From NCBI GenBank assembly GCA_010405405.1, contig MU004236.1:1556070-1620069 (forward strand): a DNA stretch of 64,000 nt, given 5' to 3'. A model generated the notes under the pieces. That model was not told the DNA's origin and did no database searches. It worked only from the letters and a program-made list of their open reading frames with translations. The translations under genes were made by a program, and so were the position numbers. Origin of the DNA: Microthyrium microscopicum. Taxonomy: Eukaryota; Ascomycota; Dothideomycetes; Microthyriales; Microthyriaceae. Below are positions 43,987-55,221 of this stretch, one piece after another. Position 1 is the stretch's first letter. Every line of letters starts with the position of its first letter.

Positions 43987-44970
43987 ATGAAATCAGATCC
44001 CGAACAACAAAAGGAACATGATGACGAAATGGAGCATGATAAACAAATGGAGCAAAATATTGCAAACAACACTATATCCATGGGAAGTCATGCTGCAACC
44101 GAAGCATATACGAATCGAATGCCTTCAGCTCCAACTATACTATTGCCTCTACCGGTCACCAATCAGACCCATAGATCGCAAGGCATTTCGGTAGGACCTG
44201 CATTCTCCCGCCCTGGCCAGCCCGACAACGTGGATTATCTATTCAACCATGAACCCTATTTCATCCAAGGACTTGAAGTACATGGATGGAAGTATGAGTA
44301 CCGACGAAACGCTCAAGTCATACTTCCATATCTCTGGATTGGTCCTTCATCAGTCACCCACAAAGCCGAATACTTGCGCACCGAAGGTTTCACCTTACTC
44401 CTTGGCATTCAACCATCGAAATTCCCTCAATTCATCACTGGACCTGCCATCAAAGCATCTCGAGAGCTTGGCATAGAATGCAGAACCTTGACCGCGGACA
44501 ATACCAACCAGCTGATATCGCAGTACGATGAAGCCGCCTACATCATCAACTGCCATGTCAACAAATTCTACCACGCCAAACAGACCGACCCAAGCATACA
44601 GGATCCCAAAGTCCTAATCTTTTGCGACTCGGGCAACAACAAATCCGCCGCTGTGGCAGCAACCTACTTGATGTCCACATTCTCTGGTGTCGACCATCTC
44701 TTAGCAATGCAAGCGCTCATGACGAGACGCTTCTGCTGCGACTTCGATGAAAATATCCGACAATCACTCCAGAACTACCAGGACATTCTCGAGGCCAAGC
44801 GACAAACCTCTGCCGCGAGAGCTGCAAATCACCAGTTCCTCGCGCCGAGCCGTCCGAAGAACAAGCGCGAACGCGACGACGACGATGATGACATGATGGT
44901 CGACCAAATGGCGGACGATGCGGAGCGATTCATTGGCCGTCAGAACACCCCTTTCCAGGATCATGATTGA
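43987..44970 (+). CDS. Atypical dual-specificity phosphatase-like protein (probable pseudophosphatase)
   Basis: A single-exon 327-aa protein with a dual-specificity-phosphatase-like domain at about residues 100-270: the opening YEYRRNAQVILPYLWIGPSS is the typical DSP entry, and VLIFCDSGNNKSAAVAATYLM is the P-loop helix region. The canonical HCxxGxxRS loop reads FCDSGNNKS (212-220): the Cys is kept, but the preceding His is Phe and the invariant Arg is Lys. This suggests weak or no catalysis and a phospho-binding role like STYX proteins (inference). N-terminal ~60 residues are acidic and disordered; the C-terminus has a basic NKRERDDDDDDMMV stretch that may serve nuclear import. No introns. 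Confidence 0.75.
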   Translation: MKSDPEQQKEHDDEMEHDKQMEQNIANNTISMGSHAATEAYTNRMPSAPTILLPLPVTNQTHRSQGISVGPAFSRPGQPDNVDYLFNHEPYFIQGLEVHGWKYEYRRNAQVILPYLWIGPSSVTHKAEYLRTEGFTLLLGIQPSKFPQFITGPAIKASRELGIECRTLTADNTNQLISQYDEAAYIINCHVNKFYHAKQTDPSIQDPKVLIFCDSGNNKSAAVAATYLMSTFSGVDHLLAMQALMTRRFCCDFDENIRQSLQNYQDILEAKRQTSAARAANHQFLAPSRPKNKRERDDDDDDMMVDQMADDAERFIGRQNTPFQDHD

Positions 44971-45588
44971 GTATCTCAGCATCCGGATTTGGTGAACAGA
45001 AGGCGGAACTAGGCATCTCAGGAGCAATGTCAAGTTGCACCTCATTTTCTTCCTGCCGCGTTGTTCACCGAGCGACATATTCAGTGCAAACATGGCCGAA
45101 AAAGTTCAGAAAGCGGTTTGACATGCCTACCCGCCGATGCAACCTATGCAGGTAAAGCAGATGGAGAACCAACGATGGTTTAATTTCACAAAACCGGTCC
45201 ACTGCGACAGAATTCTGTTCGTTAACATTATTATCGCGGAAGATATTATGCCGCCGCACCAAATGTGCTTCTTTTTATGATACCCCTGGGAGGAGTTCTG
45301 GGCAGGCATGAATGAAACAGGATATGCGGATTTCGATGCTCTTGAAGCGGTTTGTGCTTGATCGGTGAACATTGAGTCTTCAATACTCATATAATGCTTA
45401 TATTAGATACGCAATACTATCACTGAATCAAAACATAGTGCTGAAAGTTCCATTGCTAACTTCAGAATTGATTTTGCTACTGCTCGTGCTAGTGTTATAG
45501 AGCCTGTGCACTAATCACACAGAAGAGTATGTATCTTGGACCCCAAACCGAATACCACGTCTGTCAGCATTGTCCAGTCTCATACCCT
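44971..45588. other. Convergent intergenic region
   Basis: 618 bp between convergent genes. No supported gene. Confidence 0.4.
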
Positions 45589-46774
45589 CTATGTCCTTTT
45601 TCCGAATTCCTTGTCGAATCCAGTCAGCGTGAACCGATATCGTACACGGTCGTTGTTCTTGACTCTCTCAACAGCCTCTTTGCAGCCGTCGGCGCTGACG
45701 TCGATTGTCTCATACCATGTATGAAGCTTCTTATCCGCCGCTAACTTCAACATGGCCTCCATCTCCGGTCGGTTTCCAATATGGCTCGTGCCAATGTAGC
45801 AGCCCGTCGAGGCGAAATCTTGAAGCTTCAACTCGATCGAATGATCCGGCATACTAAACAACCCGTTAACACTTCGACTTTGTGTCCAAGGCGCAATGAC
45901 TTACCCAACGTTGTGAAACGTTCCGTTGATCTTCAAGATCCCAAAGTATTGCGTAAGATCAAAATCCAGCAACACATCTGCGGCATTCAAGATGAAATCA
46001 AACTTGTACTTCAAACCCTCATCCCAATTCTTATCCTTACTGCTCACAAAATGACTCGCGCCCAACTTCAACGCATCCTCCTTCTTGTCCGGTGAATGCG
46101 AGATACACGTAACCTCCGCGCCCAACGCAGCCGCAAACATCACAGCAAAATGTCCCAACCCACCAAGTCCAACAACAGCAACCTTCTTCCCTGGCCCACA
46201 CCCCAGCCTCACCAACGGGCTATACGTCGTAATACCAGCACACAACATCGGCGCCGCAACCTCATCACTCAACCCCTCCGGAATCTTGAACGTAAAGTAC
46301 TCATGCGCTCTCACATGACTACTGTACCCGCCCTGACTCACCGTCCCATCCGGATACTCCGCGCCATACGTATCCACCTGATGAGGACAGTAATTCTCCT
46401 GATCCGCTTTGCAAATATCGCACTCCAAACAGGCATGGATTTGTGCGCCGACGCCAACGCGGTCGCCGACTTTGATGTTTTTGACTTTGGGGCCGACGCG
46501 GATTGCTGTGCCGACGATTTCGTGGCCGACGCAGAGGGGGAGGGGAATTTCGCCCCAGCCGCCGGTTATGGTGTGCACGTCGGAGCCGCAGACGCCGCAG
46601 GCGGAGACGGCGATGTCGATGTCATGGTCTTCGAATTTCTTGAGGGGGAGCTGGGGGGCTGTTAGTGGGTGGTTTTGGATTTGATGGGGTGGACATTACT
46701 TCTTGTTTGGTGAAGGAGCTCCAGTTTTTGGTGTCTTTGATGGCGAAGCCGGTGGTTGTCTCTGGGTAAGGCAT
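45589..46774 (-). CDS. Zinc-dependent alcohol dehydrogenase (ADH6/cinnamyl-alcohol type)
   Basis: A 361-aa medium-chain dehydrogenase, probably NADP(H)-dependent, acting on aromatic or aliphatic aldehydes. Exons 46774-46700, 46650-45905 and 45853-45589; introns 49 and 51 bp. Motifs are the catalytic-zinc CGVCGSDVHT and GHEIVG, the structural-zinc Cys set CLECDICKADQENYC, and the dinucleotide fold GLGGLGHFAV. Substrate-side sequence MLCAGITTYSPLV is typical of the Adh6/Adh7/CAD group. No targeting peptide is seen (starts MPYPETTTGF), so it is likely cytosolic. The exact substrate cannot be inferred. Confidence 0.92.
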
Positions 46775-48567
46775 CTTGGGTTATCTGGTGATGTTGTTTT
46801 GAGAATTCTGTGTTGTGTAGTTTGTTGATGGCGGGGAGGGTTACAGGGGAATGGTTTAATTTAAAGCTCTTTGGGAGTTTGACGATTGTATCCTAGAGCT
46901 CTCGGTATTCCGCGGGTCAGATAAACTTCAGTCAATAATGGACGTGTTCGCCGTGCATCGGATATCTATGACATGTGTGCACAGCGATGATCCACAGAAA
47001 TGTTGTTAGTTGTTGTAACGTCACTGGGATTTTTGATAGGCGGCGAGATTATATGGATATGTTTGAATTCCCATATGCCCTCCTCTGCTACTGCTAATCT
47101 CTCCTACCTCTGCTCTTATGGTATTTGAAATTGTGAAGCTATGGATCCATTGACGTTGACCCCGCGACGTCGGAGGAAGTCGCGAACGAGAGGGGTGAAA
47201 GAATGTCCACCAATGATATTGACTTCACATCAATGCATTGGGATACCTAGGAACCGAACCGAAGAAACAGCCAGATCATGCGTGTGTAGTAGAGTAGTAC
47301 TGTAGATATTCTGATACTCTTCAGACATGAGGTTTTTGACTTTATCCGTTGTCACTGTGCGGTGCTCGATATATCGAATTGACCTTACATATCTTTGGTA
47401 GCAAGAGTCAAGCTACTTTTTGGAAGGATATCAATATGCTTATGAACAGATCAGATATTGTTTGGGGGTACAAGTGACCGTATGAGGAAACAACTCAAAG
47501 CTTTTTTGGACAGTCGCAGTGCACAACTTACATGTGAGGCTGTGACGACGTAAGGTAGGCGCGGCTAAGTTACACAACAACGAGAGCAGATCGACAATCT
47601 AGGCCTTTGAGGACTCTTTCCGATGCCAGATGTCGCAATGGGAGATCTCTGGACGGAGAGATGCATAGCGCGTGGCTGTGTTTTATGGTGTACCACGTAA
47701 CACGGTAGTGTGATTGTCGCCAGGGAGAGAAGGGGAATTTGGAATGCGACAGCTTGTCCTTGCATGGAGAAGTCTCGGACTTCATAATTTCTGTGAATTT
47801 TGGCTTTGGAATTGGTCGGGAGTAGGTGCTCTGAAGCATCGTGAGATTAAAGCCCAAATAGGCAGTCTTGTAGATAGCTGCAGCAAAGATCTTTTGGTGT
47901 TGAGTGTGATCTCACCAATGCATGTGATATTGAGGAATTGGAATGACGTGAGTGGCGGAAAGTAGTGGCTGAGCACGGATGACGTCGATGGAAATCTGCG
48001 AAAGTAACCAATCAGGGCAAGATCGCATCGATTTAGGGAAGGGACGAAAGACCGATGATTTACGGGAGATGCAAGCACAAACCGCACTTGCCAAAACAAG
48101 ACTCGCGAACCAGAAAAAAGGCAGTTTGGTTCCTGAAATCTTGGAAAAGCCAGGAGCCAGCTTCAAGAATTAACGCCATCACGGCACAGAACGCTTAGCT
48201 TCTCTTTTAGACTCTTTTAACATCACATAGAGGGTATCTGGTTGGTTGCATCGATCCGTCGAGCCGTGTTGTTGAATCTTGAATCTTGATCTGCGCGTGC
48301 CACGGTTCCAACGTGTGGTGCCAACCTCGATTCCAACTTTATCCCAGAAAAATTTATCGCCTACGTCTACGCTTCTTTGAACTTAGACATCGTACCTAGC
48401 CCGAGTCATTGGTCCTACTTTAAAACTCTGTGCTCCCCCTTCCTTCTTCAACTTTGTTTCCCCTAATCAACTTCCAACCTCCATCCAGCTGTCAGATCTG
48501 TCAGATACCCTAAACATCTATTCATCAACCAACCACACACGCGTCAGTCGCATCAAAGCATAATACA
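46775..48567. promoter_or_regulatory. Long divergent upstream region
   Basis: 1.79 kb between divergent starts. Short frames around 47565-48173 lack support. The ~180 bp before the ATG at 48568 are C/T/A-rich, consistent with a leader. Confidence 0.35.
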
Positions 48568-49749
48568 ATGGCTTTCGGTTCCGCTGCCCTCAAGTTTTTG
48601 GGCACGTTCCTATATGCTCTGGCATGCTGCTGTTCGATCGTCATTCTAGGTATGACATCTTCATCCTCCATTGCGCCAACTCCATCTAACATTGTCGTTT
48701 TTAGCACTCTACTCTTACTTCCTGTCAACTCTCCATACTCATGGCGCCCATATTCCAACCTGGGAGCGAGCTATCGAAGGCATTAGCGGTGCTGGCGTGC
48801 TCTACACCCTCTTGGCTATCGTCTTCACATGCTGCTTAGGCGGTAAAACCTTCTTCGCATTCCTCGCTATTGGTAAGTCTCAAATCCAAGAAAACAAATT
48901 CATGAACCGTTCTTTTGGCGCGTGAAAAGTCGACCATTCGCTTTTCTCGCTGCTTTAAACAATTCCCGTGACTCACGATTTATTTGTATGGATTTTGGCT
49001 AATTCAAATCCCCAGTTCTCGACATCCTCTTCTGCGGTGCCTTCATCGCGATTGCTGTCATGGCTCGTCAAGGAACCGGTTCATGCTCCTCCTCCAACGT
49101 GAAGACTCCCATCGGCAATGGTGACAGCCAATCCCATGTTGGATTTGATGGTAAAACTTTCACACCAAGCTTGCACACAGCCTGCATCATGAACAAAGCC
49201 GTCTTCGCAGTAGCCATTATTGGAGCGTAAGTCAAACAGCACACTTTTCGTCCCTTTATATACTAACCAATGCGCAGTGGCGTCTTCCTCATTAGTGCAT
49301 TTGTCCAGCTCTGGATTGGCCGTCATCACCAGAAGCAAAAGAAGTATGGTCCATCTCCCGCCAACGGCTACACCAAGGGCAACGGCATCAGCTTCTTCAA
49401 GAAACGCGGAGCCAACAAGTCCGCCCACGCTGCTGCTGCCAAGGACGCTGAAGCCGGACTCAACGGCCACGAGCACGTTGCCGCTCATGACAGCACTGAC
49501 CCACGATATGGCGATGCTACATACACCGGCAACAAGTTCGAGGCTGCCCCAGTGACTGGCACCAACGGCCGCACCTACGATGACGCTCACCACACCGCTC
49601 ACCATACCGCTCATCAAAACGCAACCAATGGCACCAACGGTGTTGGATATTCAGCACCAGCGCCAACTGCTGGTGGCTACCACACTGGCCCTGCAGGCTC
49701 TGCAGTCAATCCATACGGATACGACAACAATGCTCGCACAAACTACTAG
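48568..49749 (+). CDS. Four-TM membrane protein, MARVEL/Sur7-like
   Basis: A 310-aa plasma-membrane protein. Four exons: 48568-48649, 48705-48872, 49016-49226 and 49278-49749; introns 55, 143 and 51 bp, all keeping phase. Four hydrophobic helices lie at about 8-34, 55-72, 75-98 and 142-165, the MARVEL/Sur7 topology. The loop before helix 4 carries two Cys (GSCSSSN, LHTACIMN) that might pair. The C-terminal ~140 residues are cytosolic, disordered and rich in His, Ala, Gly, Thr and Asn, with a DDAHHTAHHTAHQNA repeat. Such proteins organise membrane domains such as eisosomes; the specific role is unknown. Confidence 0.75.
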
Positions 49750-50066
49750 TACACTAATACGGGGACGGAAAAACGATTGTATTGTTAATGATACCAAGTT
49801 GCTCTTTGTTTGAAATAGGCATAATGCCACGCTATATGATTTAATGCGGCCATCAATTAATTCCTAATACTATTATACCCCTTTGCTATCATTTTTGCTT
49901 CTTTGCCTCTAGTATATTGACCATCGTACTGAACCCACAAGTAAACTAGGGTGTACAGCAAACCCATTGATACACCAAACAAGTGTACTTCCAGGACTGA
50001 TGGCGAATGCCTCTTGTCGCCTTAAATATCGTATCTTCGTATCTCCGTATCTCATAACCAACCACT
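49750..50066. other. Convergent intergenic region
   Basis: 317 bp between convergent genes. Nothing is seen besides simple AT-rich 3' sequence. Confidence 0.4.
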
Positions 50067-50502
50067 TCACCGCCGTCCGCCTCTCGCACCCCCATCAGCT
50101 TTCTCCGCCCTCAATGTCTCCAAATGAGTCCGCATAACTGATTCGAGCCCCTCATTCCGTCGTGCCAGTAACATCACATCGTCCGTCGATATCTGTGTTC
50201 GGCCGGCATGTTTGGCGAAACACTCAAGGTCTTTGGCTACTGTTTCTACCACAGCATTAGTTTTCCTTGTAACAGTCAACTTGTGTGTAGGGAGTCTGTA
50301 AGTACCAATTTGCGCCCATGCCATCTCTGTTAAGGCGCCGATAAATTGGGGAGTGACGTTGGAGTCTGAGCGTAGACTATCTTCGTCGATGATTTGGCCG
50401 ATTGCGTACCAGAGAGCTGATTTGAGTCGCTAAGGAGCGTTAGTCAGGAATTGAGGTTGAATGAAGGCAGTGTACCTGCTCAGTCTCTTCGTTCGTTGCC
50501 AT
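50067..50502 (-). CDS. MHF1: CENP-S/MHF1 histone-fold protein
   Basis: A 109-aa histone-fold protein, which partners CENP-X/MHF2 at kinetochores and with Fanconi-type FANCM/Mph1 helicases. Exons 50502-50476 (MATNEETEQ), 50429-50306 and 50245-50067; introns 46 and 60 bp. The join WAQIETVAKDLECFAKHAGR restores the conserved alpha-2/alpha-3 region, and TQISTDDVMLLARRNEGLESV is the CENP-S signature. Without the second intron the frame would also stay open through 20 extra residues that the family lacks, so splicing, and not read-through, is preferred. It shares a 245-bp divergent promoter with PGA2. Confidence 0.92.
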
Positions 50503-50747
50503 TTTGTGTATTTCTGCTGAATTCGCAGAGTTGGAAGTCTTGCTGCAACAGACAGTAGACTAACAGTGCAACTTCAATTAACGCGTCGCCAAAGTGGAAA
50601 ACACGCGATGTTGGCCCAAGCTTCTTCTACCTTCCAACGACAACCCTTCACTTTTCCCATTGATCAAATACCGCATCAACACCACCTCACCTCTCAATCC
50701 CCTCCGAAACAATCTACAGTTCCGCGGTCGGCGGCAAACAGTCAAAA

Positions 50748-51221
50748 ATGCCAATAACTCTCCCCTCCCACCCCTCCGAAATCCCCGCCGTCCTCTCCCT
50801 TTGGTACAACAACTTCACCACAAACACGCACCACGCATTCAAATCCCTCACCGTCAAAGACGCAATCCGCCTCGTCATCGTAATCGGCGCATACGCACTC
50901 ATCATCCGTCCCCTCCTCCTGAAACTCGGCGCACGGATACAAAACCAGCAACATGAGCGCGATGCGGCAGAAGGTCTGGGTCCAGATGGTGCCACGCCAA
51001 TCGATCCGTTGACGGGCCGGCCGAAGGAGAAGTTTGCGATTCCGGGGGTTGATAGTGAGAGTGATGAGGAGGATGAGGATAAATTGGATCCGGTTAAGGG
51101 GGAGTGGGGACGGACGGCGCGGACGAGGCAGCGGAAGGTTGTGAGACGGGCGCTGGAGTTGAAGGAGCAGCTTGGGGAGGAGGATGATATTGATGATATT
51201 AGGGAGTTTTTGGAGGATTAG
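50748..51221 (+). CDS. PGA2: Pga2-like protein (protein trafficking, ER)
   Basis: A single-exon 157-aa protein of the Pga2 family, essential in yeast for processing and trafficking of some secretory proteins. One membrane helix lies at about residues 39-58 (AIRLVIVIGAYALIIRPLLLKL). A conserved PxDPLTG-like linker and an acidic stretch (DSESDEEDEDK) follow, then the diagnostic basic helix GEWGRTARTRQRKVVRRALEL and an acidic C-terminus. Start MPITLPSHPSEIPAV. It is divergent from MHF1. Confidence 0.82.
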   Translation: MPITLPSHPSEIPAVLSLWYNNFTTNTHHAFKSLTVKDAIRLVIVIGAYALIIRPLLLKLGARIQNQQHERDAAEGLGPDGATPIDPLTGRPKEKFAIPGVDSESDEEDEDKLDPVKGEWGRTARTRQRKVVRRALELKEQLGEEDDIDDIREFLED

Positions 51222-51356
51222 GGGTGGGATTTGGAATGGGTGGTGGTGTGTGTTTATGGGAGGGGGTGTGGCTAATGGACATTGTAGATGTTATTGCATA
51301 GAATATTTGTGTAATAGAGGCTACGGAAATCGAACTGTATATATGGCATTATAGCA

Positions 51357-51976
51357 CTATTCGAGAGCATTAGACCTTGCAGTGTCAATGTCCATTTCGT
51401 CCTGAGAAGTCAGAGGTGCCGCAGGATGTATCTCAAAGCACAGCGCAATCATATAAACTAGCGGACCATCCTCGCGCGACCAACTCCAAGGAACTGGCAC
51501 AAAAAGTGTATCTTGCTCACCTTGCTCGCTGTCGAGAACTAGATGTATAGTGATAATATGACGGTCGTTGCCATCACACTCACTGAACCCATCGATCGTT
51601 ATGGCGCCTCTGGCTACCTGTTGAGCACCAAGGCCGATTTCAGTGCGAGAACTATGTCTGCCAGAGGCGCTTGTTGGTCTGAAGATAAGTTCCATGCTCA
51701 GTGTGGCTGGGTGCTCATGTTGGCAGTTCTTGTTGACGATGGATTTGAAGTTGATGTTCTGGGGTGGCCAGTCGTGGTTACCTGGCAAGTGAATGAAGGT
51801 GGCCCCGTTCAGGAAATGAAGCATAATGTCGAACAACAGGCTCGCGGGACTATAACATGGCAGAGATAAATGAAGTTGAGAGGGCGGATCTCTAGGTATG
51901 GATGCTTAGGTTGCGGTGGCCTTGCTTCCTCGGACTGGTCCTCACTTGGTGAGGCGCTAACAAGTTTTGAGGTCAT
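51357..51976 (-). CDS. Hypothetical protein, uncertain 5' end
   Basis: The supported part is a frame from 51824 (MLHFLNGATFIHLPG) to 51357, encoding 155 aa of folded-looking sequence with no known domain (ITIDGFSECDGNDRHIITIH, FVPVPWSWSREDGPLVYM). Upstream, an ATG at 51976 opens a different, protein-like frame (MTSKLVSASPSEDQSEEARP, then PYLEIRP). The two would belong together only with a frame change or an unidentified intron around 51850-51890. Either the gene starts at 51824 or I have missed an intron. No membrane or signal sequences. Confidence 0.4.
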
Positions 51977-52674
51977 GGTAGGCAGAGTGAGAGCTTTGTA
52001 GGCAGACTATGGGGCTGGGCGTGATTTGACTCTCAGTTATTGCAGAAGTGGATTGGTTGACTTCAAGTGAGAGTCGGCGGGTTGGTTAATAGTAGATTCC
52101 ATCGAAGTCTATTAGAGGAACAAGTATTTTCTAGGTATGTGTACGTGAGCACTGAGACAGGTCAACCAATAGACAAAATAAATGGCGTGCCTCTATTGAC
52201 TTGGATGGTTCCTAACTTCCTACACAACACGCTCTGGTATCAAGTGCTTTACTTACCATATAGGGCGTTTAGACTCGGATATTCTATTGAATCCGATGTA
52301 AAATGTAACACCTCTTAATTAGAAACGTTCGTGGTAGCCAGCGAAGTTGATAGGACGACGCCAGTTATTTTGTCATGCGGTTGACAGGCCTAACATGGAA
52401 TGTCTTTGATTGTCAGGTTTAACAAAGTCCAAAACTGTCTGATATTGTTGGAAGTGTATTCATTGTTTGATCTAAATGAGACTCACAGAAGAAGATACAT
52501 GCTGAGCCCATTTCAAACCAACATTTAGTGTTACTACCATACTCAACACCAAATTATAGGATACTCGAAATATCAACGTCGCCAGAAATCCATTTACTAA
52601 ATGAAAGTCACATCAAACTCGCGCCAATGGAGCACACTGCCCAGCCTCTGACCACGGTCGTCATGCTAAGTAAT
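51977..52674. other. Intergenic, no supported gene
   Basis: 698 bp between minus-strand genes with no clear coding or regulatory signal. Confidence 0.4.
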
Positions 52675-53085
52675 TCACCAGTATTTATGATCAGGATTAT
52701 CCGTGTCATCGTCATCACTCTTCTCATCATACTCCTCCTCACTCTCAGTTGGAGAACCCGGGCCACGCTTTCTCTTCTCAGGCTTATCCTGTTTCTGACG
52801 CCATGAGATCGAATTGTAGAGGGCCTTCCACTCCTCATCGTCCGCATACCGCTCCCAAAGATCATACTGCTGTTGATCAGGATCTAGGCACTCACAGTCT
52901 TCGAAGGTGGGGGCGTGATCTAGCGACATTGAGGCCAGCTTGCGTGTTACGGAATCGTCCTCGTTATCGGACTCAGAGCCCTCGGAGTCGTCCGAGGAAT
53001 CAGAGGCACAGGAGAGATCATCATAATTGTCTTCATCATCAGAGTCGTAGTTGGAATCATTGGCATATCGTGGTCCAGCGCTCAT
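52675..53085 (-). CDS. Hypothetical acidic protein, 136 aa
   Basis: A single-exon frame starting MSAGPRYANDSNYD. It is strongly acidic and Ser-rich at both ends (SDDSEGSESDNEDD; DEKSDDDDTDNPD), with a Trp-containing middle (YDLWERYADDEEWKALYN) and a basic KPEKRKRGPGSP patch. It has the look of a nuclear acidic/regulatory protein; no domain is recognised. The composition is non-random, which supports coding. Confidence 0.55.
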   Translation of the reverse strand: MSAGPRYANDSNYDSDDEDNYDDLSCASDSSDDSEGSESDNEDDSVTRKLASMSLDHAPTFEDCECLDPDQQQYDLWERYADDEEWKALYNSISWRQKQDKPEKRKRGPGSPTESEEEYDEKSDDDDTDNPDHKYW

Positions 53086-53774
53086 GGTCGTTTGACTTTC
53101 AGTCGGTTGGCTCCTTGATTTTCTAGGCTTCTGTGACTATTGAGAGGAGAGGGTTGTCGCGAGCGGGAAAGTGAGCAGTGTTTTGCTTGCAGGACTTGTT
53201 GTAACTATCGTGGTCAGTTGTCAGTGCGGCTGTCGACTTGGGGGACTTTGGTGCATTGGATCTTGCAACTCGTAGACTGATCTTCTATAAATAGTGAATA
53301 ATCGAAGGAAGCAGTGTTACAGTTGAAAGCATTCATATCAATGCTAGAGTCATAGACTGAATTTATAGGAGTGTTACAGAGAAGCGCTCTCCATGAAATC
53401 AAGGGTTTTTTCTTGTAATATCTCGACAACACGAACCCTTTGGCCCATGGAAGAGTGTTGCTTGTTATTTCTGGATCTTTCAACAGCATAACACAAGAAG
53501 TAGTCTAGAATCTAGTGCAATTGACTGGAATAGTATAGGGCCACTGGGATTCTGATTATGGCCTTCTCAGCTGTCAGAATGAGGTTATCCTTGACGCGCT
53601 GGTGACGAGATGTTTTGTAGTCTTTTCTTTTCCGGGTCTTTCTAAGGCAAGCTTGACTTTCCCAAAGGAGTAAATGCACCAAGTTACCTGCAGCTTCGAT
53701 GTGTAGTATACTGAACCCGTTGAAGTTTAGGGTCTGCAATAGGCCGTTTAACGGCAAGACTTTGATTTATTGGT
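53086..53774. other. Intergenic, no supported gene
   Basis: 689 bp between two minus-strand genes. No gene or notable repeat is seen. Confidence 0.4.
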
Positions 53775-54561
53775 TTAACACTGTCTACTGGACTCCGAAA
53801 TATCCCTGGATGTACTTTCCTCCCCTGGAGAAAAGGCTGGGAAGGTCATCGGTTCCATCGCGATTGGGGTGTTATCGCTCTCAGAAGCAACACCGGATGT
53901 GCTCTCCTCTTCAACAGCAGATGGAGAGGCCGAGGAGGATACCGCTTCCACCATTGTTGTCGAGCCTGGCCCTAAGCGGTATTAGCACGTATCACATCGT
54001 TGGCAGTCGAAGTACATTACCGATCTCAGAAGCATTACTGGGTGTGCTCGCTTCATAAGTAGCCAATGAGGGTGAGAAGGACATCGGTTCCACTGATGTC
54101 GTTTGCTCTTGCACTATACGGCATGAGCATAATTCACAGCTTGACATTCGATTTGAATTACCTTGTCCGGCAAGCGAGATTCCCGGCTGGACTGCCTCAG
54201 CCCACAGATCTCCGCTCTCATACTGACCCCCCGCAAGCCATACAGATTGCGGCGAGAAGACTTTCCAGACAATGCAGCGACGAGATTCGATTGTCAAGAG
54301 CCCATCAGGGTCGAACCAATTTTCCATGTCCAGTAATCGTATCTCGGTCCCGTTGCTGTCAAAGACATCTCTGGCCCGAGATAGAAGGTTCAATGCCTGG
54401 CTAAAAGGGAAAACGCCATCGTCACGATTGGTGGTGATCGTCTCGTTGAGGCATCGAGCCTCGACGCTGGCCGACAAGGCTGGCAGCTGTTCGAAATAAT
54501 CCTCCTGTTGGGAGAGGGATACACCGTCCCGGAAGGAAGCAAGTAGTGCCATAGTAGACAT
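53775..54561 (-). CDS. Hypothetical protein with duplicated exon-intron unit
   Basis: A predicted 229-aa protein in three exons: 54561-54162, 54113-54021 and 53971-53775, with introns of 48 and 49 bp. Both introns interrupt a codon after its first base and both follow a G. The N-terminal exon (MSTMALLASFRDGVSLSQQ...) includes IRLLDMENWFDPDGLLTIESRR. The second and third exons encode similar Thr/Ser/Glu/Pro-rich units ending in ...EASTPSNASEI and ...EESTSGVASES, with SVEPMSFSPS and IAMEPMTFPAFSP as related motifs. The introns also resemble each other. The origin by tandem duplication of an exon plus intron is inferred from these similarities. No known domain, signal or TM. Confidence 0.6.
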
Positions 54562-55221
54562 CTCGGTCTTGGAGGTAAGGTGAGCAATGTGGTAAGCGTG
54601 CTGAGGATGAGGTACTTACTTGTGAGTGCTGTATATAACTGGTTTGTTGGAAGGATCGAGTATACAGGAAGAGCAGAATCGAGGAATAATGAAGCAGTGA
54701 AGGCTTGTTACTGTAAAGGGAATTATTGAAGAAGGTCTGAAGTTGGGGTTGGAGCCAGAATGGCGAAAAGGTTCAGCATACTCAGCAACACCTCGCGGTG
54801 AAGAATAAGAAAGAGCGACGAAGTGGGTTTGGCTACACAGGTTGAGCCTGGAACTGGAAGACTCGGTGCTCAGCAAGCTCAAGGCCATGTACAGCAGGCG
54901 CAAGAGGCTTTAATACTACTTGGAGAGGCAAGAGCAAGCGTTTTTGGCGGAATGTGCGGCGGTAATGACCCAAATACGCCTTCTTAGGTAGTGACATATA
55001 TGGTAGCAACTACCAAAAAATGGTGTTTATCTACCGGTAAGCACAAAGAACCAAAGATTTGTACAGTAAGATTGATGACCTTTTCGCTCGATTTACATGC
55101 CGGTTATACGTTGTGTGAGGTAGCGTCCTGTAATTTGACTATTTGCGACGTAAAGAGAGGCATTTCTTCTACACACGGAGGCGAAATTCATTATAGCTTA
55201 CAAGTGTAAATACGATCTCTC
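54562..55221. other. Intergenic, no supported gene
   Basis: 660 bp holding the upstream region of the duplicated-unit gene and the 3' flank of nitrite reductase. Minus-strand frames at 54616-54903 are not protein-like. Confidence 0.4.

Noticed and set aside
46096-46665. A 189-aa open frame on the plus strand, acidic and Ala/Gly-rich
   Set aside because: Antisense to the alcohol dehydrogenase exon, where the GC-rich third codon positions create long frames.
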